Below, piece after piece: positions 11,396 to 27,304 of a stretch of DNA of 64,000 nt; the first letter of the stretch is position 1; each line of letters starts with the position of its first letter. Below the pieces are notes generated by a model, which did no database searches, was not told the DNA's origin, and saw only the letters and a program-made list of their open reading frames with translations. Origin of the DNA: Larus michahellis (Eukaryota > Chordata > Aves > Charadriiformes > Laridae); assembly GCF_964199755.1 (NCBI RefSeq), contig NC_133906.1, forward strand, positions 17,891,378-17,955,377, written 5' to 3'. Both the position numbers and the translations under genes were made by a program.

Positions 11396-14300
11396 CCTCC
11401 CCCAGCCCCCGAGGTGCTCACGGGTGCCGGTGGCCGGTGGTGTGTGCGCAGCCCCCGTGCGCGGGGAGTCCCTGTGGCCACACGTACAGGGCTGTGCACG
11501 GCGGGGGGTGCAGGACACGGTGCGTGTTCGCTGCCAGTTCCGCGGGAGCTTCATCCTGCTGACGGAAACAGCGTCTGATGGTTATTGAGGGAAGATCGGT
11601 GCCCGATGGGTATCGCCAACGGGAGCTGCCGCCTGGCAGGACGTCGGCGCGCTGCCAAAGGACCTGGCGTCTGGGGGTTGTGGCCTCGAGCTGCTTGCCT
11701 GGATGTCGGACAGAAGAAATCAGATTTTAAAATTATTTTGCTTGTGTTTTCTTCTCTTAATGGATCCGGCTTTATTTCGTTATAGACCAGGAGGAGCTGC
11801 ACGGGGAGGTCGGGTATGAAATGCCATCTTCCCGTGCCTCCATCCCTAGGCTTCCTTCTGTGCTTGTCTGTGAGGTCAAACAGGAGGCGGCAGCTCGTGT
11901 GCCCCCGACACGAGTACAGAATTCCTCTGGCTATAAAGTTGTCATCTTTCATTCCCCAGGCCTCTTTTAGTAAGTAAATATTTCTCAGATGTGTAAATAT
12001 TGCAGCACTGGCTTCCAGTGACCAAAGTCTGCCGTTAGAAATGTTTGGATCGATTAGGGAGCGGTGGAAAGCGAAGCGCGTGCCCGTGCCAGAGGCAGGA
12101 GCGGTGATGGAGGCGCTCGGACCGGCCCAGGCAGGGATGCGCTGGGAGCCAGCCGGGCTCCGCGGGCACGTCTCCTGCGGGCACCACTCCAACTGACGTG
12201 GGAATCCTCCTGGAACCGGGAAATCCAGGAAACGGGTCCTCAGGTCGCCCATTTCTGCAGGAGGTGGTCCTGTCCCTTCCTGCGTCCTTAGGCTCTTCTC
12301 TAGTTTATAAAACACATCGCATTTTTCAAATCTTGACATGGCCTCTCCCAGCGGATTAGGAAACTTGGGAAGGAAATGGGCAGGGGGCCCTTCGGATGGC
12401 ACCCGAAGTTTCTGCCTCCGCTGCCAGAAGCCAGCGAGGAGCTGGGGGGGGGCCCAGCGCAGACCGTTGCTCACACCCTGAGTAGGGAAATGCACTGAAC
12501 GTCATTCTCGGGAATACTGAAAAAAAAAAAAAACAAAACAAAACAAAGAGGGAAGCCGGATCTGTGCTTCCTCACCTGGATTTCGCAAGGCATGGCCCCA
12601 GCCACGTCGCCTGCCGCAGGAGAGCCGGCAGCATGTCCCCTGCCTCGGAGCAGCCCGTCCCTGGGGCGCTTGATGGGCGCAGCCGGGGAGAGCAGCCGCG
12701 TCCCCGGCTCGGACCCCCAGCCCAGCACAGCCCCCACAGCTCGCTCCTCGGCTGCAGGGAAAGCCACCACCACACCAGTGAGAGCATTTTTTCACCATTA
12801 GAGCAAAGAAAACAAGCCCCCGCAGCTCCGTCCCGCCCGGCCTGCTCAATTCCTCGCCTTACACCTACGCGTTAAACCCAGGAGCCCACAGAGGGTTCGC
12901 AGGAATTAATGGCAACCCCCCCCCCAAAGGTGTCAGACAAGTTCAGGGCTGCCGGTGGGACAGGCGTGTGAAACCCTACCGCCCCTAAAGCGTTTGGAGA
13001 AATAACACGACGCGTTTTAGTGCATTAGATGTTGGGTGTTTTATTTCCAGACGTGCCAAACGCTCCCACCGCTCGGGATACGTGGTGTGTCTGCAGCGGG
13101 AGAGAACGGAATAACATTAATAATCTCTCCAAGACAATTAATTAGACTCTTTCCCAAGGATAAAGCTTAATCTAGTTTTTGCTGATATACTTTGTCTTCA
13201 TAAAAGTCTGAATAAATGAATGAGCTTTATACCACCCTCGTATGACAAAAACCTTGGGCTCTCTTGGAAAAAAATGAGGGATGAAGCAAAATTGTCAGCA
13301 CTCGCGATTTTTATATCAGACCTGCAAAGTTCACTGTTATTCTTGAAGTCCCTCCCTCCTACCCCAATTTTGGCTTTTATTCTGCTTTTAAAAAGCAAGT
13401 TTTGAGCCTCAGTCCTTTCTCAGAGCAAAGTTTAAAGTACAAACTGCAGCGACTCAAATCTCCAGCAGCAAATAAACAGAGCGAAGACGGTTTTTTAAGG
13501 AGATCTCACGACCTTCGAGCAGCTGATGCTGGCGATACCGAGCACGCTGCAGAAACGAGGGCCTTCCACTCCCATAGCAATCCACCGGCCCTGAGGCCAT
13601 TACAGAAATTAGAAAGAGAACATGTTTATTAGGTCTAGATATAAAATGTAATTCAGATTTATAGCTGATTTTATTTAGCTCTCTAAAGAGCTTGGCTCTG
13701 GGGTTTGGCCCAGCCGGGAGCAGGTCAGGCTCGGTCCTTCCCGGGCTGCTTTAAGCAAAGAGCACTTGCTGTTTCTCTCCTAAAACAATTGAACTTCATT
13801 TTTTCTGTGTTCTACTGGGTTCAAACATCACCGGGGCTTGTTTTCACTGCAGTGCAAATGTTACCAAGTTCTCCTTAGCCAGGAGAGCTGAAGATCACAG
13901 CAGGGTGCTTACCTTCCGTGTGTTGACATGTTGATGCCTTAATTCAGGGCAAAAGCTACGAGTCAGGTTCTCAAAGCGACACTCAGCCCCAGGAATTCGG
14001 GTAGGTTGCAAAAAGTCCCTTCTCACCTTCGGGAACGCGAAATCCTTATGTATTTGCACAACACCCGTAGCGTGTTTGTACTTTGTGCCTGCTCTCCACC
14101 CGTTTTCCTCGTCCGCTTCCTCTGCCTCAATGAAAAATAACTGTGCCAGAGTTTTCTCTGCCCTTAAAAGTTTCATGTCACCGACGAGCACCAGTGCTGA
14201 GCCTGTGTCAACACCTGACGTGGCAGAGCCGACCTTCTGGAGAGCTCAACCTCAAAAATGAGACAGCAAAAAAAGAACAACAACCCCCACTCGGCTTCCC

Positions 14301-14399
14301 CTTCTTCCTGCGCTGCTGCGGAAGGAGGGTTTCTGCTTCGGAGGCAATGAACGGTGTTTTCGCTGGGCTGGCGGAGGAGGGAAGCTGTCATGGGACCAG

Positions 14400-14408
14400 G
14401 CTGAGTCA
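14400..14408 (-). promoter_or_regulatory. candidate antioxidant response element / MARE core
   Basis: GCTGAGTCA on the plus strand reads TGACTCAGC on the minus strand. It fits the TGACnnnGC core bound by NRF2-small MAF dimers and also contains an AP-1 site. It lies about 3.4 kb upstream of the SQSTM1 ATG. A single 9-mer can occur by chance; its pairing with the site at 15440 is what makes it worth noting. Confidence 0.4.
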
Positions 14409-15291
14409 CCCACGTCTGACCCGAGGCATCCGGAAGATCCTGCGCCTCTCCAGAAGCCTCTGGAAGGAACGAGTGGCACCACGGCAGCGTGTGGACCGTG
14501 GCACCCGGTCCAGCTCTGCGCCATCCCTCCATCACCACACACCAGAGCCGGGGGCTGCAGGGGGGCCAAATCTCACCCAAAGTGCCAGGGCAGTGATGGG
14601 GGCCTGAGGGAGCGACGATTTGGGGAAGAATTCCCTCTGGAAAATCATTGTCAGCCTTTGTTGTGGTTGGCAAGGAAAGAAAAGACTGGATCCCCCTCCC
14701 CCCAGCATCCCGCCAGGGCTTTACTGCGAACACAAAAAGTTTGGACTTAGGGAGTCTTTCCGGTGATCATGCCCATGGAGGAAGAATCTCAGCAAATATT
14801 TTTAAACACTTCCCAGCAGCAAGTGGGTGTAGAGAGAAAGCAGAGCACTGCAGGGATGCTAATTGCTCCTTTTTGAGCCTTTCCTCTGTAACCTTGAAAT
14901 TTTAAACTTGAACAGCTTTTTTTTTCCCCCATCCCCTTTGCTGTTCCCTTTGCTACATCCATCTGCGTTGCAGGCTGACAAACCACTTTTTGGGCAGTGG
15001 TTGCTGTGACACTGTGGGATTCCTAAAGAACCGTAAGAAAACATCCACGCAGCCAGCGCTTCATGCTGGGAGCGCCAAAACCCGGATCCTCCAGCAAACC
15101 CAGGGAAAAACATCTCAATCTATGTGGGAATACAGCACAGCTTCTCACACGGCCTCTCCAGGGGGCTGAGAATCCGCCTGGAGGCGCATCCCAGGGCTGG
15201 GGGCGATAGGAAATGCTGGGATAGTGAGGGCTGAGGTCTGCTCCGAGGTCTGCTCCGGAGAAGGGCTCGCTGGGAGGAAATCCCCAACCTC

Positions 15292-15318
15292 GAGGAGGAG
15301 GAGGAGGAGGAGGAGGAG
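15292..15318 (+). repeat. (GAG)9 trinucleotide run
   Basis: Nine consecutive GAG triplets, followed by GGGACTCACTGAGTCA. A simple sequence repeat with no coding context. Confidence 0.95.
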
Positions 15319-15327
15319 GGGACTCAC

Positions 15328-15334
15328 TGAGTCA
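15328..15334 (+). promoter_or_regulatory. candidate AP-1 site (TGAGTCA)
   Basis: A perfect AP-1 heptamer in the SQSTM1 upstream region, 106 bp before the TGACTCAGC element. It is a short motif, so the evidence is only suggestive. Confidence 0.35.
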
Positions 15335-15439
15335 CCCCTGTCCCGTGATGGGTGAGCTAAGCTAAGAGCAGGCTGGTGAAAGCCTTGTTTTCCTTATGTT
15401 TTGTAAAAGTGCATGATGTCACCACCAGAAAGCTGAGCG

Positions 15440-15448
15440 TGACTCAGC
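15440..15448 (+). promoter_or_regulatory. SQSTM1: candidate SQSTM1 antioxidant response element
   Basis: TGACTCAGC in the context GTGACTCAGCA is a perfect NRF2/small-MAF core (TGACnnnGC) on the SQSTM1 strand, about 2.4 kb upstream of its ATG. Mammalian SQSTM1 is known to be induced by NRF2 through a distal upstream element of this type, so location and orientation both fit. Function here is inference. Confidence 0.5.
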
Positions 15449-17269
15449 ACTCCCCACCAGGAGAAGGGAAATTCCCTCTGGCTTTTGGCCCCTTCCATAT
15501 TTGCCAACTGGATTAAAGTTCACACAGAGGAAAACTTAGATTTCTGGTTTTAATTTGGTGCATCGCCTGATAATTATAAATGCATCAATTAATCTGGAGA
15601 CACGACTGGCTTGAAAAGGCCCAGCAACTTGAGGTCAACCCCCTGTGCCACAGACCCCCAGGCAGTGATGGAGAGGGGAATGAGGAATTGTCCCTGTCTG
15701 GGTCGGCAGCAATTCGGTGCCAAAAGAATGAATGCGCTAGGGCTGGGCCCCAAAAGCCAAGTCTTTGGATCCATAAATAAGACCAAAAGTGGCCATTGGG
15801 GTCCTCAGAAATAGGGCAGAAGATGGACATGCGAGAGGTGATGCTTGGCAAGGCAGATAACGGCACTGGCAGCATGTCCTGTACCGCGTGCCCTGCTAAC
15901 ACCAATCCCAATTCTGATTTTATGGAGAAAAATAATTCAGATATGTCAAGCCAGCAGCTTTCACCGACATTTTCAGAAATCAGGATACACACAGCAAAGA
16001 GGCAAAAGGGAAGGTGAGCGCAATACACCTTTGCTGCACGCCCAAACCTTTCGATATCTCGTGCTGTAAAAGCCGGTGAATCATTCCCTGCACAGCATCA
16101 TCCATCACCCGCATCCACTTCTGTTTATACTTTAACTCATCACTTCAAGGTGGAATGTTTGCCATGTCATACCTAGATACTGAAATTCCTAGAAAACTTT
16201 TTAAGTTAAAAAGGGCCACCCCTTTCCACTGTAAATACTATTCTCCAGAGAAGTCTCATGATTTCAAAATTGCCACACACATACCAAAAATGTATCTACA
16301 CAGACGCACAAGTGTTTTAACATAAATACTTTAGGTCAAGAAATAAACTACCTCCACAACGTCAAAATTAAAACTTATCCTTCTCTTGACTGGAGAAGAT
16401 GATAAATCATGACAGTTTCTCCTAAGTTTTTATTATCTTAAACCAAGAAATATGTCACCAAGAGTCAGAGTGGTCAGGCCCTTGGGTGAGAGGAAATTAA
16501 CACCAACGAGGAACCTAATAATCATTGATCCATCTTTATTTAATTACACTTGGACGGCACAGTCGGTATGTTCTGCCAGCTGGACTTTCCTGTGGCCAGA
16601 TTAAGAGGCCTGTCAACTGTATCTGATCTGCAAAAAAATACTGCTGCCAACCAAGTTGGAAAGCCCCCAGAACATCCTCCTTAATGTCAGTTGTGTTTAT
16701 ACTAGTATCTTTATTTTTAGTCCCCCCCTTCCGAAACGCTGGGTTCAGGGAAGAGCGTTAGCTGAAGAGTTATTTATTCCTGCCATGCTGAGCACACACC
16801 CTGCCCCCCCGATGGACACTGCCACCCTGGCTCCTGCCTCCGTCATGCTGCTGGGGGTTGGCTTTGCTTGCTCCGATGCAGAAGACGGAGGCGAGGAGCA
16901 GGACCGGCATGCCGAGTGCTGCATTGGTGCGTGCCCTGGCTAACGCGGGCGGCTGCTGCCAGGCTCAGCTGGGGTGCCCCGTGGTGCACAGCAGACCTGA
17001 GGTTGCATTTCCCCACCAGTGGGTCTCGGAGCCCACGTGGCCGCCCAGAAGGTACCGAGGCCACACTCGCTCCTTGCTGCCCACGCTTTTGTGATCAGCA
17101 GGGCCCTGCGCCCCCAAACCGCCCCTACCCCAGTCTGGGCATGTGAGCGCGAGCATGGGTGCTGCTCGTGGGGCCGGGCAGGGCAGAGAGCAAACACGGG
17201 CGAGTGTCCACAGACGGTTCCGGCTGCAGGAAACGCACCAGCGAGCCTGTACCCCTCATGTCACATGGG

Positions 17270-17432
17270 GGCAGCGGCTGACGTGCACAAGCTGGGGGCA
17301 TGTAAGAGAACTTAAACCGAGTGCGAGGGGGCTTCGCAGAGATACCTGCTCCTCAAGCTGACGTGCCTTATCCTTAGCAGCCCCTTGGCACGTGTATTTT
17401 AGACCAGTGCTGCGCTGCCCCGTTTGGCTGCG
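17270..17432 (+). repeat. inverted repeat, left arm (SQSTM1 upstream)
   Basis: This stretch matches the reverse complement of 18778-18940. Over the central 145 bp I count roughly 18-19 differences (about 87% identity) and one 1-bp indel. Diagnostic shared blocks include GGGGGCATGTAAGAGAACTT, ACCTGCTCCTCAA and GTATTTTAGA/TTATTTTAGA. The arm contains a CACGTG E-box at 17389-17394 that the other arm lacks. The source sequence is not a repeat family I recognise. Confidence 0.9.
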
Positions 17433-17503
17433 GGACCCCGGCCCGCAGCCCGGACCCCAGCGGAGCCCAGCGCGGGGGCGGAGCCTGGTCCGCAGGGGGC
17501 GGA

Positions 17504-22146
<4,643 letters not shown>

Positions 22147-22279
22147 TAGTCTGTGTAACAAAAAGCACTTTCTTCCTAACTGAAAGCAAACAATGTGGTA
22201 CAACTTAATCAGTGGTTCATCTTTCTCCCTGCTAAGGGTTTCTGTCTCATGTTCCAAAGTGCTTGTAGAATGGAGGAAA

Positions 22280-22285
22280 AATAAA
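22280..22285 (+). terminator. SQSTM1: SQSTM1 poly(A) signal AATAAA
   Basis: Canonical AATAAA 134 nt after the stop, followed by TGATGAGTCTGTGTGAGTGTTTT, a G/U-rich downstream element (quoted region spans about 22298-22320). This predicts a short 3' UTR ending near 22300-22310. Confidence 0.75.
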
Positions 22286-22310
22286 TACTAGTTCCTGTGA
22301 TGAGTCTGTG

Positions 22311-22756
22311 TGAGTGTTTTAAGTATCACAGCTGTCTGAGTTAAGAGCGGAGGGACTAGACTAAGAACATGTGATTTTATGAGGCAGCTCAGGCCTGTAC
22401 TGCCTCCTTGGTGTTCCCCCTTAGGGCTACACTTCTGAAGAGAATTAAATGCTTTGCTGGCTCCAAAGCCTGCTCTGCAGCGCTGGAAGAAAGGGTTGCT
22501 AGGGGAGATCTAAACAAAGAGGTGGAACAGGAGAAGAGCTGGAGTTTGTAATGGGGAATTAATTACAGAATTTAATTGTACTGACCAGGACGCCTTAGAG
22601 CTTTCTCCCCTGAAGCTGACCTATTTCTATTCTTATTTCTAGCTGATGTGGTTGTTAGATAACACTGTGTAATCCTAGTACTTGCCTGCTGCAACAGTCT
22701 CTTCTGCCCTCATACCCTTTTACTCAAAACCAGCCACAGAGCAAGTAAACAACTTC
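22311..22756. other. convergent SQSTM1-MRNIP intergenic gap
   Basis: About 430 bp between the predicted 3' ends of the two tail-to-tail genes. No exon or repeat is recognised. Longer 3' UTRs of either gene could overlap here. Confidence 0.5.
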
Positions 22757-22762
22757 TTTAAT
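22757..22762 (-). terminator. MRNIP: MRNIP poly(A) signal ATTAAA
   Basis: ATTAAA on the minus strand, 110 nt after the MRNIP stop, with G/U-rich sequence following on the minus strand. It is the nearest plausible signal, predicting a 3' UTR of about 130 nt. Confidence 0.55.
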
Positions 22763-22871
22763 AAGCGCAGTTCTGTACAGCCATCTTCAGGTCAAAATCT
22801 TGCCTCAAGTACTCAACGTACCAAATACATTATAGAGACAAACAAAGCAATGCCAAAGATGCCTGAGCATC

Positions 22872-25800
22872 TCAGAGATCATCATCAAACTCCTCACCTG
22901 TGCAGAAGAGGTGCTCATAAGAAACACTGCTAGGGTTTGGCCCGGTGTTACAGTTAACAAGGGCGTTTGCCCTCCTCATGCTCTCCAAACAGCACCTTCC
23001 TGCAGTGGGCCCTGAGACACCAGATCCTGCCCTTACCAATTGGCTTTGAGGTTCTCCAAACAGCACGTCATCCTCAACTGAGCAACTGCTGCTGGTGCCA
23101 GGCAGTTTTAAGGCAAGCCGTTCAGTGTTAGCAACATGCTTTTTAAATTCAAAACCTGTACCTGGAGGTAGAGCTCTTCCAGCCTGTTCTAAGCATCTAC
23201 TGGCCACACCGTCTTCTGCTGCGGTGGTGCTGTGTAGCTCCAACCTTCCACTGCCCTCCTGTGGTGACAAGGTGACCCTGGCAGCATTTTTGCTACAGCT
23301 GTCAGAACATGAGAGAAATTCTTCCCACTTGGAGGGTTTGGTACAAGCAGTTGGGGTTTGTGTATTCTCCTCAGGCGCTACGGACTCACAGACAGCAGGA
23401 ACCATACTGTCTCCAGAAACAGCATCACCGTCATCTTGATCAGCCACTGCTACTACACATTTCTTGCGCTGTAAGAAGGAAGAGAGCTTGGTTATAAATC
23501 CAGCAAGCACAGCCAAGCTGCACAGAAGCAGGCAAAGAGCACTCAGGTCCTTCATATGCACCCAAATTCTCACCAGCCTCTGAGGCTGATGCTCTGGGCT
23601 GTGAAGACTCAGGCCAACTTCACTGGCACTGCAGGAAACCACAGTGCCACTGCTCAGTAAGGCAAAGCAGCATAGCTCTTAATTGTGCCGATAGAGGAAT
23701 CCGGCTCAACCACTCAGCTTACGCAAACTGGCATTGTGTTTGCCTGACTAAAACCTTTCAGAGAGAAACTCCTAACACACGTTTCTTCTCCTCCCCAGTC
23801 ATTCAAACGGAAGAGCAGAGGAAGACTCATAAAACTTCAAAATTATGATGACACAAAAGAGGTCAGGAGAACACGGTTTTGTTTTACTGGTAGGATCTTC
23901 TACAACTAAAATACCTCAAAGGTTTTAACCTTTTTGGCTCGGTAGGCAAGCTGGAAAGCTCCATTTTCCTCTGCGTAGTCTTGAACATCACTGGAGAGAA
24001 AGTTCTGCTGTTTCCTGTGCAAGAAAATAATTCACAAAGAGGACAGATTAGCTCCACTGTGAGTTGTTTGGGTTTTTTTTCCACAAATCAGCAGTAGCGT
24101 TCATAAAATGCATAGCTCTAGCATTAAGAGAAGTTTCGCGCCCAAATACCAAATCCCAGCTCAGGTCAGGTCAGGTCACACATTGCAACCTGTACTTTGT
24201 CCAGCTATCAGAGACGAGCTACCTCCCACACCTCCAAACCAAATGTCACCACTCGGGGGCAGGAATTACCAAAAAAAAAAAAAAAAAAAAGCTCTTTTTG
24301 TACCTTTGTTCTTCCACAGTGTTCTTCCTCCGGGAACAGAACTGTTGCCTTTCCATACCTGCCTCATCCTCCCCATCTTCCTGACCTTCACTGTCCTTGT
24401 CCAGATATTTACTCCAGCGGCTGACTTCTGCCCTTCCCTCCTACAAGATCAGAGAATTACTGAAAACAGCAAAATACAGGGTTTTCATTTTCGGCATTGT
24501 TATGTATATGCTGAATGCCTCAAATCACAGGTCAGTTTAAGACATGTTCCTGTATCGTGTTCCCAGGTTCAGTATCCCGGTGGAGCACAGAGTTTCTGTA
24601 TTCATCTCATTCTCTTTGCTGGAGCCTCTCTGATTATATACATTATTTCAGCCGTCTGAATGCATACAAAAGGATCACTGTTTTCACTTTGATTCACCTA
24701 GGTCAGTACGGGTTGGTATTTACCTCAGCTTTGTAGGTATCTTACCTGCTGGAGCGAACTGTCTTCACGTTGGGCTGCTACATTTTTGCTGTCATTTACC
24801 GATTCTTCTACGCACCTAAAATAGATGTTTAAGCTAGAGTTTCTAGAACACACTTCTGTGTATTGATTTATAATTTTCAAGTCACCTAGTCATAGCACAA
24901 GGGACTGGATAGAAAGCATGGATAGGAACAGTGGAAAGCCAGCATGTCAGAAAAAAAAAGGATCTATAAAAAAGCAGATGTCAAATGAAGGATTTGCAAG
25001 ATATATTGCCCAAATACTTGAAAAAATTTAATTAGAGGGTAGTCTCCTTCTTTCTATACAAATAGAGTAGCAAGTTTGATCTAAAGTCGCTAACCATTTA
25101 ATGACAAATTCGAACTGATCATAAGTAGGGATATAACAGCATGTCTTTTGGGACAACAGCTTAAACCCACTAATTATATTTCAAGCAAACACAGAAAAAG
25201 GGAAGTTATTTCACAATGTTTTGAATTTCACCATGTTTTGAGAATAGAAATAGCAACTCTTTTTGATAAAGTGAACAAACAATGAGTTTTCTTCCCAAAG
25301 CTTAACCCTGAAGCACTGTATATACGCAACTAAGTTATCTAACTAGCTTTGACTGATTTCTGAAAATAACCTTGAGTAAAAAGGAAGCCGGACCAGTTCA
25401 AGACCAGTTCATGTTTAGGCAATTTGTAAACAGATTCAGGAATGAAATAAACAGGAAAGTGCTACTCAGATTTTCCAGCCCAGCAGGAATTACACCCAAA
25501 CATTTGCTCTAAACAAGTCTTTTTATGAATAGCAGCAGCTACTACTCAACAGATTCACAGTGTGAAGACCCTGAATGCCAACAGTTAGGTAGCAATAGCT
25601 TCGAGTGGAGGAGGTTTTCTCTCTGAGGATGCACCTCTGCACTGCTTGTCAGTCTGTAAGATGGACACCTCCACAGTCAGTTCATCAAACAGTAAATAAG
25701 ACAGACCAATTTGAAAGAAAACCCAAACAAACCAAACCCTATTGCATATATTTTAAGGGGTAAAGGCCTGACCAACACACACCATGGATCAACTAAACTT

Positions 25801-26513
25801 ATCTGAAAAAAATTCTTGTCAAAAGAAACATACCAGGACACTAAACCCAACAAATAGCTTGTTCCTGTGAGGGGACAACTAAACTGGCACATGTCATGGC
25901 TTTACAACAGGACAGAAACCCTCCTGTGAGCTCAAATTAGGAAATGGGCACTGCATGTGTGAAGATGTGCATCAGCTGTAGCACATCAAAAGAAAAGAGC
26001 AGATAAAGATTAAGCACTCTACCGAGATGTCCAACCAATTGCTTCCTCCGCCTCACCCTGCAGCAAGTTTAATTTCTGGACGTGGTGCCGACAGTCTGGG
26101 CCTGACCCTTGGCCATAAACCTGCAAAAACAACAACAAAAAAACAAACAAAAAACCAAGGCTGAGGGAGCAGCCAGATGGAAACAACAGAAAGCGAGACT
26201 CCACTTCAGGTAATGCTAAAGTTAACCGAGCGTGTGATGCCCTGCGTAGGGGTAACCGCCACACTGGGCTCCGCACCGCCACTGCACGGGCCTCGCCCCG
26301 GCCGGCCCCTCACCTTCTGCACCGCCTGCCGCTGGCCGCACACGCTGCAGCTCCACTTCCCGCTCCGCTTGGCCTAGGAGGGCGCAGAGGGGGTCAGTGC
26401 CAGCCCGCAGCCCGCTCCCCGGCCCGGCCCGGCCCGGCCCGGCCCGCACCCACCTGCTGCACCTGGAAGAGGCGGCAGCGGCAGCAGCGCAGCGCCCAGA
26501 ACGGCGCCGCCAT
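22872..26513 (-). CDS. MRNIP: MRNIP, MRN complex-interacting protein (7 exons, 368 aa)
   Basis: Coding exons in transcript order: 26513-26454, 26373-26314, 26120-26023, 24815-24746, 24440-24304, 24014-23930, 23468-22872; sum 1107 nt. MRNIP binds MRE11-RAD50-NBS1 and supports ATM signalling and fork protection in the nucleus. The N-terminus carries paired cysteines (LRCCRCRLFQ and, about 15 residues on, SCSVCG), a probable zinc ribbon. It is followed by the conserved block PDCRHHVQKLNLLQG, then SRWSKYLDKDS, and a C-terminus ending LFCTGEEFDDDL (human LFITGEDFDDDV). The middle is poorly conserved, as in mammals. An in-frame upstream ATG at 26534 would add seven residues (MARAGGG); I chose 26513 because it aligns better with human MASLQRSRVLRCC. 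Exon 6 has a second donor 15 nt downstream. Length compares with 343 aa in human. Confidence 0.93.
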
Positions 26514-26650
26514 CCCGCCACCCGCCCTCGCCATGGCAACGCGCGCCTTCCGGCCACGTGACGGCCCGCTACCAGCCAGTCCGCCGCTCTGCGCCCGGGG
26601 CCGCTGTCACGACAGGTTAACTGTCGATAGGGACCGGCCGCTCCAGCTTG
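26240..26650. promoter_or_regulatory. MRNIP: CpG island over MRNIP exons 1-2
   Basis: G/C-rich, CG-dense stretch including a GGCCCGGCCC tandem at about 26420-26447 in intron 1. It marks the MRNIP promoter, which sits about 0.8 kb past the TBC1D9B 3' end. Confidence 0.7.
26527..26562 (-). promoter_or_regulatory. MRNIP: MRNIP core promoter: ETS, CLEAR-like E-box and X-box-like motifs
   Basis: Immediately 5' of the start codon are CTTCCGG (ETS type, 26548-26554), GCCACGTGAC (26553-26562, one mismatch from the GTCACGTGAC lysosomal/TFEB consensus and a perfect E-box) and CTCGCCATGGCAAC (26527-26540, one mismatch from an RFX X-box). The X-box-like site overlaps the upstream in-frame ATG. These are motif matches only. 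Confidence 0.4.
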
Positions 26651-26846
26651 GGCACTGGGCTGTGTCACCAGCAGCCTCTTACCCTGTCTTATAAACCAAC
26701 CTATTACCTGGGCTGAGTCGCCTCCAAAGGGGAAGGGTTACGGCAGCGCCCGCCTGCCGGGAGGGAAACGCTTCAATGACCGCGTCTGCACCTGCATGAA
26801 GCTGCGTCGGTCTGCGATAGACACAAAGTAAACGTACAGAGTAATT

Positions 26847-27214
26847 GAAAAAAAAAAGGAAAAGGAAAAAAAAGGAAAAGGAAAAAAAAAAGGAAAAGGA
26901 AAAAAAAAAGGAAAAGGAAAAAAAAAAGGAAAAGGAAAAAAAAAAGGAAAAGGAAAAAAAAAAGGAAAAGGAAAAAAAAAGGAAAAGGAAAAAAAAAGGA
27001 AAAGGAAAAAAAAAAGGAAAAGGAAAAAAAAAAGGAAAAGGAAAAAAAAAAGGAAAAGGAAAAAAAAGGAAAAATAGGGGGGTAAAAGGAAAAGAAAGAA
27101 AGGGAAAAAGAAAGAAAGGGAAAAAGAAAGAAAGGGAAAAAGAAAGAAAGGGAAAAAGAAAGAAAGGGAAAAAGAAAGAAAGGGAAAAAGAAAGAAAGGG
27201 AAAGAAAAAAAAAG
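26847..27214 (+). repeat. homopurine tract (A-rich GGAAAAGG and AAAGAAAGAAAGGG repeats)
   Basis: 26847-27074 is 228 nt of uninterrupted purine made of about 16-bp units (A8-10 GG AAAA GG). After a short break with two T residues (27075-27083), 27084-27214 is a second purine block with a 16-bp GAAAGAAAGGGAAAAA unit, about eight copies. It lies between the MRNIP promoter and the TBC1D9B 3' end. Such mirror-like purine tracts can form triplex DNA. The long Lys/Lys-Glu or Phe-rich open frames over it are artefacts. Confidence 0.95.
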
Positions 27215-27304
27215 TCAGACTCCAGTCACACCACATTTGCTCTTTCAGGTAACTGCCATGGACAAAGAACAAGCAATATTCCATAAGAAAAAGGCAGTCA
27301 AGGT

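Larger units (their letters stand above)
11400..17265. other. MGAT4B-SQSTM1 intergenic region
   Basis: No exon with matching splice sites and a recognisable product was found on either strand. The region contains a GAG trinucleotide run near 15292-15318, candidate NRF2/AP-1 sites listed separately, and several A/T-rich patches (for example 13100-13700 and 16150-16700) that could be regulatory. Nothing else stands out. Confidence 0.6.

Noticed and set aside
10718-11578. 286- and 230-codon Cys/Val-rich frames
   Set aside because: Direct translation of TG repeat and the 10-bp satellite; no protein-like composition.
24161-24180. (AGGTC)3A in MRNIP intron 4-5 region as a nuclear receptor response element
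   Set aside because: The 5-bp period overlaps half-sites rather than giving a standard spaced direct repeat; likely a small pentamer repeat.
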